64,000 bases of DNA from GCA-2683825 sp965662355 (GTDB lineage: Bacteria > Planctomycetota > UBA1135 > GCA-002686595). Shown here piece by piece: positions 56,972-64,000 of this stretch. The translations under genes were made by a program, and so were the position numbers. The stretch lies in the NCBI GenBank assembly GCA_965662355.1, contig CBFIHP010000009.1:163017-227016 (forward strand), written 5' to 3'. Under the pieces are notes generated by a model. That model did not search any database. It saw nothing but the letters and a program-made list of their open reading frames with translations, and had not been told where the DNA came from. The stretch's first letter is position 1. Every line of letters begins with the position of its first letter.

Positions 56972-59848
56972 TCATTTCACCTTGTTCCAGAGCCACAGGA
57001 AGCGCTTCTGCAGGACGGGCTCGCCACAGGACTCGGCGATCGGGCCCATGCGGACGTCATCGAAGTTGTTGATGAGGTCCTGCAGGATGCCTTTGGCCGT
57101 CTTGGCCTTGGACGAGTCTTCCTCGCCCCACTGGTAGTAGGCGTAGGCCATCTCGAATTTGAGCTCGTACCAGGGGCAGTCCCAACCGCCGGAACGGTTC
57201 TTCTGGGATTCGGTGAGCTTCTGCAGGTAGTCCGCGGCGATCTTGAAGTTCTCGGCGCCGCCGACCCCGGGCCGCTCGACCTGGCTCTTGGCGTCACCCT
57301 CGACCCAGCCCGTGATCGCCCGGCACCAGCGTCGAACCACGTCCGAGCGGGGCTTGCGTGTATCCGACGTGTCCTTGGGGATCAGGGCATCCAGGATCTC
57401 GAAGGCCTCGGGGACGCGCTTTTGCTCGAGGAGCGCCCACCCGAGATCGGGCAGGATGAAGTTCGTCATGTCGTCGGTGCGTTCGTCTTGCTCTCCGAAG
57501 ACCTGGGAAATGCGCTTCAGAACGTCCTCGGCCGCTTTCCATTCGCCGACATCTAGCCACAGACGTGATTCTTCCCGCAGGTTCGGGAAGGCCGGTTTTG
57601 CGGCGAGCTGGTTCTGGATGCCCGTGTACCTGGCTTGTATGGCCTTCATGGCCTTGGCGCCCTCGGCGTCCTTGGCCTGCTCGAGCCGTGCGACCTCTGC
57701 CTCGCAGGCATCGGCGATGTACTTCGCCGCGAAGCCCGTACGCGTATGGGTCGGGAAGATCTCCTGCAATGTCGCCTGGGCTGCCTGGGCCTTTTCCAGG
57801 TCGCCCTTGCCCAGGTAGGCACGCGTGACGACGAAGAGGGCGTTCGCGGCATACGACTCCTGGTCCTGGAACTCCTTCTCGTAGTCCACGAGCCGTTTCA
57901 AGGCCTCGTCGAACTTGCTCTGTGTGAAGGCCATGGCGCCGATGTAGTAGATCGCCTGGGCGCGGGCCTTGTGTCGCGCGGTGCGCTTGGCGGCGCCCGT
58001 GATGGCGTTGTCGGCCTTTTTCACGAACTCGTCTTCGTAGCGCTCGAACTCCGCCTTGGCGCGGGCGTAGTCCTTCATCTTGTAAAGACAAAGCGCTGCC
58101 TTGGTCACCGCGGGTTCGTGGTCGTCATAGGCGACCGAAACCTCCTGGTATCCACTGCGCGCACTGGCGTAGTCCTTCTTCGCGTAGAAGCGTTCGGCCT
58201 TGCGCCAGCGAACCTCGTCCGCCCCGCCGGTGTCCTTGGCCGCATCCTCTACCAGGCCTTCGGCCTCGAGGTACATGCGTTCGATCACGGGGTCATTGTT
58301 GGCGCCGCGCCGCACGGCTCCGATCGTGTTGAAGTAACCGTCCGCGATCCTGCGCTGGTATTCCGGATCGCCGCCCCAGGTGGTCGCCGCTTCGCGATAG
58401 GCCATGGCGGCTTCGAGGTCGCGGTCGAGACGCGCCAGGGAGCCACCGATGCGGAAGAGCACCTTCGGCGTGAACTCGCGCTGGGTCGCCTCGTCCTGGG
58501 AGTCGATCGCGCGCAAGAGGGTCTTGTAGGCCTCGATCGCGCGCGGGTAGTCCCGGGCGAGGAATTCACCCTCGGCGGCCTCGTACAGGATGTCGGGGGA
58601 GACCTCGACGCCGGGCAGGGAGATGATGTCGGAGATCAGCTTCTGCGCCCGCAGCTGGAGCGTGTTGCCGCGGTTTTTCTCGTTGATCTCCTGGGCCGTG
58701 CTCAGGGCCATGTTGATGGCACTGCGCAGGGAGCGACCGGAGAATCCCTCGGCCTTGGCATCCTCTTCGGACGCGAACCACTCCTGGGCGCCGGAGATGC
58801 CCCCGACCCAGCCGTTGCTGGCGGAGAGGGCGCCGGCCACGGAAAGTAGTGCGGAATAGCCGAGAGGGGTGAGGTCGAAACCCTCGCGCTTCCAGCCGTT
58901 GTACATGTGCAGGGCCCACATGCAGGCCGACTCGATGTCACCCGCGTCGGCCAAGGCCTCGACGAGGTCGGCGGTCGCTAGCTCGACCAAGCGAAAGCGT
59001 CCCTGGCGCACGTCGAAGGACTGATTCTTCCAGACTCGCGTGTCGTCGTTAGGGTCCTGGGGCATGGCGGTTTCCGCCACGAAGCTGAGGTAGTCGCTCG
59101 CGTCCTCGTTCTGGCCCTGGGCGCGCTTGACCTTGCCGAGGAGCGTGAAGGCGTTCAGCCCGGGGCCCGAATTCTCGCCAGATTCGATGGCTACACTCTC
59201 GAGGATCTGTTCGGCCCGACCGTAGTTGTAGGTTCCCTCGTCGCCTTTCACCTTGGCGGAGGTCAGGTGCATCTGAGCCTGATTCAGGAACAGACGATAG
59301 AGCGCGTTCTTCTCCGACTGGGAGAGATCCGAAGTGATATCGCCCGCGAGCTCGCCGGCGAGCACGAGCCCTCCCTCCAGCACGTCCTTCGTCTTTTCCC
59401 GCAGCTCCTTGGCCTTGGCCCCGAGGGCCGTTTCCAGGGCCTCCTCGAGCGAGCGGCCGTACTGATTGACCAGATCGATATACGAGCTCTGGGCCTTGTC
59501 GAGCAGGGTCGAGGTCGGGTTCTCGGTCAGGAAGGTCTTGTAGGAAACGACGGCCTTGTCATACAGCTCGAGGCGCTTCTCGATGTTGCCCTCGCGACTG
59601 GCGCCGGCGGCGTAGACGTCACACTTGACGAGTCCGAGACCCTCGAGGTTCTCGCCCCGGAGTCCCTGGGATTCGAGCTCGGCGATGACCTCCTCGGCGT
59701 AGTCGATGTAACGAAAACGCTTCGCCAGCTGGCGTGCGAACTCCATGTCGCGACGGATGGTCGTTTCGGAACTCTGGGCGACGAGCGGAGAGGCGGACAG
59801 GAGGGCCAGAGGGGCGGCCAGAAGGTAGGGGAACAGGCTGTTGGTCAT
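56972..59848 (-). CDS. large exported TPR protein (958 residues)
   Basis: A signal peptide (MTNSLFPYLLAAPLALLSA, then SPLVAQ) is followed by TPR helices throughout: DYAEEVIAELESQGLRGENL, ELYDKAVVSYKTFLTENPTS, AIEAYKTLLRAI, RKAERFYAKKDYASARSGYQ, ARAKAEFERYEDEFVKKADN. It has no enzyme motif; a periplasmic scaffold is the simplest reading. ATG 59848 is fixed by the signal peptide. Its position between secretin B and the Exb genes on the same strand argues that it links the two membranes of the same machine. Confidence 0.85.
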   Translation of the reverse strand: MTNSLFPYLLAAPLALLSASPLVAQSSETTIRRDMEFARQLAKRFRYIDYAEEVIAELESQGLRGENLEGLGLVKCDVYAAGASREGNIEKRLELYDKAVVSYKTFLTENPTSTLLDKAQSSYIDLVNQYGRSLEEALETALGAKAKELREKTKDVLEGGLVLAGELAGDITSDLSQSEKNALYRLFLNQAQMHLTSAKVKGDEGTYNYGRAEQILESVAIESGENSGPGLNAFTLLGKVKRAQGQNEDASDYLSFVAETAMPQDPNDDTRVWKNQSFDVRQGRFRLVELATADLVEALADAGDIESACMWALHMYNGWKREGFDLTPLGYSALLSVAGALSASNGWVGGISGAQEWFASEEDAKAEGFSGRSLRSAINMALSTAQEINEKNRGNTLQLRAQKLISDIISLPGVEVSPDILYEAAEGEFLARDYPRAIEAYKTLLRAIDSQDEATQREFTPKVLFRIGGSLARLDRDLEAAMAYREAATTWGGDPEYQRRIADGYFNTIGAVRRGANNDPVIERMYLEAEGLVEDAAKDTGGADEVRWRKAERFYAKKDYASARSGYQEVSVAYDDHEPAVTKAALCLYKMKDYARAKAEFERYEDEFVKKADNAITGAAKRTARHKARAQAIYYIGAMAFTQSKFDEALKRLVDYEKEFQDQESYAANALFVVTRAYLGKGDLEKAQAAQATLQEIFPTHTRTGFAAKYIADACEAEVARLEQAKDAEGAKAMKAIQARYTGIQNQLAAKPAFPNLREESRLWLDVGEWKAAEDVLKRISQVFGEQDERTDDMTNFILPDLGWALLEQKRVPEAFEILDALIPKDTSDTRKPRSDVVRRWCRAITGWVEGDAKSQVERPGVGGAENFKIAADYLQKLTESQKNRSGGWDCPWYELKFEMAYAYYQWGEEDSSKAKTAKGILQDLINNFDDVRMGPIAESCGEPVLQKRFLWLWNKVK

Positions 59849-60083
59849 AGTCGCACCGGGTACACAAAAGGGGCCGCGTCGCCCGAAGAGGCGCGCACTC
59901 CCGAAGGATAGGCAGGGGTGGGGTGCTCTTTTGATTGTGGGGTCAGGAATAAGACCGTCCCGACCCTTCTCGGTTACCCCCCGACCCGCTCCCGGTTTCC
60001 GGATGCGAACCGGAACTTGTGGATCCAATCGTTCTCGATAAGGATCCGGGTGCCGAATCGGGGCGGACCCCGAGGGGCCCGCG

Positions 60084-60118
60084 CCCGCGAAGCGGAGCGG
60101 AGGGGCTTCGTCCGCGGG
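60084..60118. terminator. imperfect hairpin just after the secretin B stop
   Basis: CGAAGC (60088-60093) pairs with GCTTCG (60105-60110). CCCG (60084-60087) can add pairs with CGGG (60115-60118) across a 4-nt bulge. It begins within a few bases of the secretin B stop on the minus strand. There is no T-tract. The remaining bases up to 59849 hold no gene; they include inverted GGATCC sites and must contain the start region of the large TPR gene. Confidence 0.3.
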
Positions 60119-60120
60119 GT

Positions 60121-62787
60121 CTACTGGGGATCGAGAGACAGGGTCGAATCGGAGCCCAGCTGGGATTCCGTCGGCTCGTGCTCCTGCGGGATGACGATCT
60201 TCGCCTTGAGCAGGATCAGAAGCTTTCTGTTGCTGACATAGGTGCCCTGGCGCTCGAAGAAGAACGAGAAGATGGGCAGTTTGTTCAGGATCGGGATGCC
60301 GGAGCGCAGATCCTGCGACTCGTGGACCTTCATGCCACCGAGGAGCACCGTTCCACCGTCGGGCATCGGGATCGATGTCCGCACGCGGGAGATGTCCAGT
60401 TCGGGCAGCTGGATCGTGACCGAGTTACCGGAGACACCCAGGGAGGTCGTGAAGTTGCGGATCGGGCGCTGCAGCTCGGCAACCGTCGGACGCAGCTCGA
60501 TCGTGAGGAAGCGACGGTCGGCGGAGACGACCGGGCGCACGTCGAGGATCACACCGTCCTCGACGATGTTGATGATCGGATCGGCGATCGAAGCCGCCTG
60601 GGCGATCTCGACGTCGAAGTCCTGGACGTAGGCCACCTGGTTGATGACCGAGAGGTTCGAGCGCGCCGTGTTGAAGACCAGGACGCGCGGAGCGGTGACG
60701 AGCTCGACGCGTTCCGACTTGGCGGTCGCGGTCAGGATCATCTCGAGCTGGAGGTCGCTGAGGTAGGTCCACTGGACCTGGAGGCCACCGGAGCCGGTCA
60801 GTACGTCTTCGTCGCCGAGGAAGCTGTCGAAGAGGTTTTCCGAACGGCCGCGGAGATCGCCATTCTCGTTCTCGTCGAGGAATGCGCCCACGTCGGTGTC
60901 GGAGCCGATTTCGGTACCGAGCACCTGCTGGGCCGTGGAATCACCGAAGTCATTGAAGAAGGCGTTCGTGCCCAGGCCGGGAGCGCCCAGGCCGCGGAAG
61001 TCGACGCCGATGTCTTCGAGGAAGTTGTCCTCGACGGTGAGGAAACGCGCCTGGATGTCGACCATGATGCCGGTCGCTTCGCGCAGGTCGTCGAGTAGTT
61101 TTCTGATCTGCTCGTGCACTTCGGGCGTCTGGTAGACGACCATCGTGCCTTGGGAGAAGGTCAGTGAGTTGTTAGGGTCGGCGTCCCAGGATTCTGTGGC
61201 GATGTTGTCGCGGATCAGGGGCTCGAGGTTGTCCTCGGTGATGATCAGGGCCTCGCGCTCGTCGAACTCTTCGTCGATCTCGGGCACACCACCGGAGGGC
61301 TGGATGTTGATCTCGCGGCCGGGGAAGTCCGTGATCGGGCGGATGAGATCACGCACCTCGTAGAAGCGCAGGACCTGCCCGCCGATCAATTCTTCGTTCG
61401 TGACGAACTTCACAACGCCGTCTTCGATCTTGTACGCGAGGTTCTCGCGCACTTCCGTGATGATGTCGAGCAGCTGCTTGACGCTGCGCTCGGGCAGCTC
61501 GAGAAGCACGGCGGTCTCTTCTTCGTCCAGCTCGTCGCGGACCTTTGAGGAGACGATGAAGTTGACGCCGGTGACGTTCTGCAGGTAGCTCGCGACCTCT
61601 TCGAGGGGTGCGCCCTCGCCATCGATGCCGAAGCGCGCCGGGACGCGCAGCTCGTTCAAGCGTTGCGTGACGGCGAGCTTGTCCGCCTGCTCGACCGGGT
61701 CGGAGCCGATGAACTCGTGGGGTTGTCGCTGCGTGGCCTTGCGCCAGCGCTTGAGGTCGAAAACGATCGTTTCCGTCTGCGGGATGTCGGACACGTTCAG
61801 GTCCTCCATCGTCTTGATCCAGTTGCGCCGATACGCGTCGCGCGTGTTGGCGTCGGTGGCCTGGTGGCGTGCGGCGCGGGCGACGTCGCGCAGCCTTTGG
61901 GCGGACGGGTTGCCGGGATCGTAGAGCAGGATCTGGTCGGTCAGGGTCTCGGCCAGGCTGTAGGCCTCGCGCTGGAAGGCGCTGTGAGCCTGCGAGTAGA
62001 GGCCGCGCAGGGTGCCTTCGCGACGTGTTTTCTGTTGTTCTTCGAGCTCGCCGCGCAGGCGCGAGGCTTCCGACTGCTCGTGCTGAGCGGCGGCGGTCTC
62101 GGCGGCCTCGGCCTCGCGCACGGCGCGCTGGAGGCGTGAGCGGACGAGTTGCTCGTCGAGGGAGTCGTCGGCGATCAGCGGGTGAAACTGCAGGATCGAG
62201 AGCGACTTGCGGTACGAATTGATCGCATCGTCGTAGGCGCCGTCCTTGAGCAGCTCGTTACCGGTCAGCATGTGCTGTTCGGCTTCGAGGCGAGCCTGCG
62301 TGCGGCGCACGACCGCTTGCTGGTAGGCGTCCTCGATACCGTCGGCGGCTTGCTGGAAGTCGTCCCCGAGCAGCGCTTGCACGCGGCGCAGACCCAACTG
62401 GGCTTGCTCGTTGCCGGGCATGACTTCGAGGGCCTGCGCGTATTCGCGCAGGGCGCCTTCGAGGTCGGCGCGCTCGAGGCGCTCGTTACCCAGGTTGATG
62501 TACTGTTCGGCGAGGTAGCGCTGCTTCTCGCGAATGACGCGCAGACGATCCTCCTCGCTCTGGAATTGCTCCTGCGAGATCCCGGTGCCGGCGGTCGTCA
62601 TCGCAGGCGGTTCCACGACCGGAGCGTTCGAGATGATCGCCACGGCTTCCGGCTGCGGTGCGCTGGTGATCGTCACCGCCTCGGAATTGTTGGACCTACC
62701 ATCACTGGAGGCAGCATCGGGCAGCGGGTTGAACTGGCAGGCGTATGCCCCGAGCAAACTCACGACGAGCAAAGAGCAAGTGCGCAT
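60121..62787 (-). CDS. secretin-domain lipoprotein with TPR/coiled-coil N-terminus (secretin B)
   Basis: This 888-residue protein has a lipoprotein-like signal (MRTCSLLVVSLLGAYAC). TPR-like units (LGNERLERADLEGALREYAQ, AYDDAINSYRKSLSILQ) and a coiled-coil (AEAAETAAAQHEQSEASRLR) are followed by an N-domain (APLEEVASYLQNVTGVNFIV) and the secretin domain: YVQDFDVEIAQ, TSIPMPDGGTVLLGGMKVHE and IPILNKLPIFSFFFERQG. It has the same plan as secretin A but low overall identity, so it is an old paralogue. It is the first gene of the cluster; the 478 bp upstream should hold its promoter. No pilotin or GspC-like partner is visible. Confidence 0.88.
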   Translation of the reverse strand: MRTCSLLVVSLLGAYACQFNPLPDAASSDGRSNNSEAVTITSAPQPEAVAIISNAPVVEPPAMTTAGTGISQEQFQSEEDRLRVIREKQRYLAEQYINLGNERLERADLEGALREYAQALEVMPGNEQAQLGLRRVQALLGDDFQQAADGIEDAYQQAVVRRTQARLEAEQHMLTGNELLKDGAYDDAINSYRKSLSILQFHPLIADDSLDEQLVRSRLQRAVREAEAAETAAAQHEQSEASRLRGELEEQQKTRREGTLRGLYSQAHSAFQREAYSLAETLTDQILLYDPGNPSAQRLRDVARAARHQATDANTRDAYRRNWIKTMEDLNVSDIPQTETIVFDLKRWRKATQRQPHEFIGSDPVEQADKLAVTQRLNELRVPARFGIDGEGAPLEEVASYLQNVTGVNFIVSSKVRDELDEEETAVLLELPERSVKQLLDIITEVRENLAYKIEDGVVKFVTNEELIGGQVLRFYEVRDLIRPITDFPGREINIQPSGGVPEIDEEFDEREALIITEDNLEPLIRDNIATESWDADPNNSLTFSQGTMVVYQTPEVHEQIRKLLDDLREATGIMVDIQARFLTVEDNFLEDIGVDFRGLGAPGLGTNAFFNDFGDSTAQQVLGTEIGSDTDVGAFLDENENGDLRGRSENLFDSFLGDEDVLTGSGGLQVQWTYLSDLQLEMILTATAKSERVELVTAPRVLVFNTARSNLSVINQVAYVQDFDVEIAQAASIADPIINIVEDGVILDVRPVVSADRRFLTIELRPTVAELQRPIRNFTTSLGVSGNSVTIQLPELDISRVRTSIPMPDGGTVLLGGMKVHESQDLRSGIPILNKLPIFSFFFERQGTYVSNRKLLILLKAKIVIPQEHEPTESQLGSDSTLSLDPQ
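60541..60633 (-). other. secretin B core segment related to the HEAT-protein segment
   Basis: 31 residues beginning AYVQDFDVEIAQ, followed by ADPIINIVEDGVILD. 19 of 31 residues match the HEAT-protein segment at 16640-16732. Confidence 0.7.
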
Positions 62788-63265
62788 GTTGAGGATTGGG
62801 TGGCTTTCCGAAGTTTCTTGCGTGGCAACGTTCGTGCGGGGATCCCATGCAGGGATGTCGCGCGAAATGTCGCCGGAGCAGGGGGTCGGATCGATGAGAA
62901 TTGGCCGTTGAGATTCGCACGGGCAGGTCCGTGTCGACGCTGGGGCCGCTTCGGTCCGAATGGGGATTGAGAGAAAGAGCGTGCGCTCTCCGAGACGCGC
63001 CCGGAATACGCGATGAACGTTGCGTCACACACCACGCTGGTGGGGCGGGTGGATGACGACCGCGCCGACGAGTGTTCCTTCGGGCCGGATCGAAATGCGG
63101 ATCGGATCGAAACGCGTTCGAATCGGAGCTTCGAGAGCACCCTTCGGGGGGCGCGGAGCATAGCCCGGAGCCCCCAAACGGTCAATCACGACCTACCCAG
63201 CAACGTACCGGGAGTTACCCGATGCCTTCCCGCATCCGGGCCGGTTTTGTCCTGATGTTCGGGTC
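62788..63265. other. 478-bp intergenic region upstream of secretin B
   Basis: I see no gene, tRNA or clear hairpin here. It should contain the secretin B promoter. A GGATCGAAA motif occurs twice about 15 bp apart near 63090-63115, of unknown meaning. Confidence 0.4.
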
Positions 63266-64000
63266 TCAGCTGCGCGGGAGGCCCAGCTCGGCCATGGCCA
63301 TCTGGATGTCCTGCCAGCAGTCCTTCTTCATATGCGGGCTGCGCAGGAGGAAGGCCGGGTGGTACGTGGCGATGACCTTCCGTCCGCCCAGCTGGTGGAC
63401 CCTGCCGCGCATTCGGGCCAAGGAGGAGGTGCTCTTCAAGATGTGGCGACTCGCATGGAGCCCGAGCGTGATCAGCAATTGGGGGTCGAGGAGCTCTATC
63501 TGGCGGTCGAGAAAGGGGGTGCAGAGTTCTTTCTCGGCGGTCTCGGGATCGCGGTTCCCCGGGGGACGGCACTTGAGGACGTTGGCGATGTAGACCTCTT
63601 CCCGGCGTAGCTTCATGCCTTTTTCGATGATGTCCGTGAGCAGGGCCCCGGAGCGCCCGACGAAGGGCACGCCCTGCTCGTCCTCGTCCTGGCCGGGGGC
63701 CTCGCCGATGAACAGGACACGGGCGGAGCCGGTTCCATCGGAAAAGACGGTCTGGGTGCGGGTGCGGCATAGCCCGCAGGCCTCGCAGGCGGCGACCGTG
63801 CTCTGCAGGGAGGCGAGATCGGGGGCCGCGGCGGCGAGGGGAGCGGTCGGGGAGGCTGTCCTGGGGTCGCCCTGGGGGGCGGCGACGGGTTTGGGGGCCG
63901 GAGGGCGCCTCGTGGGCGCTGCAGCTGCCGCCGGGGGGGCAGCGGTCGGCACGGGCATTGGGACGCGCCGGGTGCCTCGCTGCGCGGTGCGCTCGAGATG
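63266..64000 (-). CDS. family 4/5-type uracil-DNA glycosylase (5' end beyond window)
   Basis: The reading frame stays open to the right edge (HLERTAQRGTRRVPM precedes the first in-window ATG at 63958), so the N-terminus is probably outside. An Ala/Pro-rich linker precedes CEACGLCRTRTQTVFSDG, whose cysteines hold the 4Fe-4S cluster. GEAPGQDEDEQGVPFVGRSG is the uracil-recognition and water-activating motif; IATYHPAFLLR is the late conserved motif with the active-site histidine. The enzyme removes uracil from DNA to start base excision repair. A long linker before the catalytic domain is common in such proteins from GC-rich bacteria. Confidence 0.93.
   Translation of the reverse strand, partial: HLERTAQRGTRRVPMPVPTAAPPAAAAAPTRRPPAPKPVAAPQGDPRTASPTAPLAAAAPDLASLQSTVAACEACGLCRTRTQTVFSDGTGSARVLFIGEAPGQDEDEQGVPFVGRSGALLTDIIEKGMKLRREEVYIANVLKCRPPGNRDPETAEKELCTPFLDRQIELLDPQLLITLGLHASRHILKSTSSLARMRGRVHQLGGRKVIATYHPAFLLRSPHMKKDCWQDIQMAMAELGLPRS

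Noticed and set aside
1..64000. CRISPR arrays, insertion sequences, tRNA genes and integrase sites
   Set aside because: I looked for regular repeat-spacer spacing, transposase motifs and cloverleaf-like stretches in the intergenic regions and saw none. A tRNAscan-SE or Infernal run could still find a small RNA gene I missed.

Overview
The window is a GC-rich (clearly above 60% by eye) bacterial chromosome segment, densely packed with genes. It contains no rRNA or tRNA gene, insertion sequence, prophage or CRISPR array that I could recognise. The mix of families suggests a Planctomycetota-type bacterium: a CRTAC1/UnbV protein beside a TPR protein, a sialate O-acetylesterase, a PQQ-type beta-propeller carrying EF-hands, WD40 and HEAT proteins, Gld-type ABC genes, lipoprotein secretins with ExbB/ExbD, and oligopeptide transporters with enlarged subunits. 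This is inference from gene content; no marker gene was compared.

Layout. 1-8 kb: the tail of an FtsX/MacB permease, comM, a two-gene arsenosugar module (AhpD-like protein and arsS) separated by a frameshifted VOC gene, a lipoprotein amidase, an alpha/beta hydrolase, crcB, a NUDIX hydrolase and a DUF1624 membrane protein. 8-14 kb (minus strand): a TPR protein with a CRTAC1 lipoprotein, a C45-type acyltransferase flanked by a duplicated murQ tail, then murQ itself and a dienoyl-CoA reductase-like SDR. 14.8-23 kb: a BoxD/PaaZ-like aldehyde dehydrogenase, a HEAT protein carrying a secretin-like segment, comEC, coaD, a DUF4440 lipoprotein, ridA and ychF. 23-29.6 kb (minus): an operon of a small SET-domain protein, Gld-type ATPase and permease, a double-length GldG-like protein, a DUF4340 protein and a LapA-like protein, mostly with ATGA/GTGA overlaps. 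29.8-34.4 kb (plus): WD40, alpha/beta hydrolase, sialate O-acetylesterase and an SGNH-like lipoprotein.

34.7-48.2 kb: two divergent oligopeptide-type ABC transporter operons, each in the order binding protein-permease-permease-ATPase-ATPase, starting back to back near 41.1-41.2 kb. Several subunits are remodelled. Binding protein 1 carries a domain resembling glycine-cleavage H protein. Permease C of operon 2 has about 290 extra residues with two extra membrane helices. The second ATPase of operon 2 has a hydrophobic two-helix insert between Walker A and the Q-loop.

48.2-64 kb: a PQQ-propeller/EF-hand protein and a HAD hydrolase, then a 12-kb minus-strand cluster (secretin lipoprotein, two exported TPR proteins, ExbB, two ExbD, second secretin lipoprotein), which looks like a proton-motive-force-driven envelope machine. 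A family 4/5 uracil-DNA glycosylase runs off the right edge.

The best candidates for something undescribed are the remodelled twin transporter operons and the Exb-secretin cluster. A 31-residue segment near-identical to the secretin core of that cluster also appears in the HEAT protein about 34 kb away.
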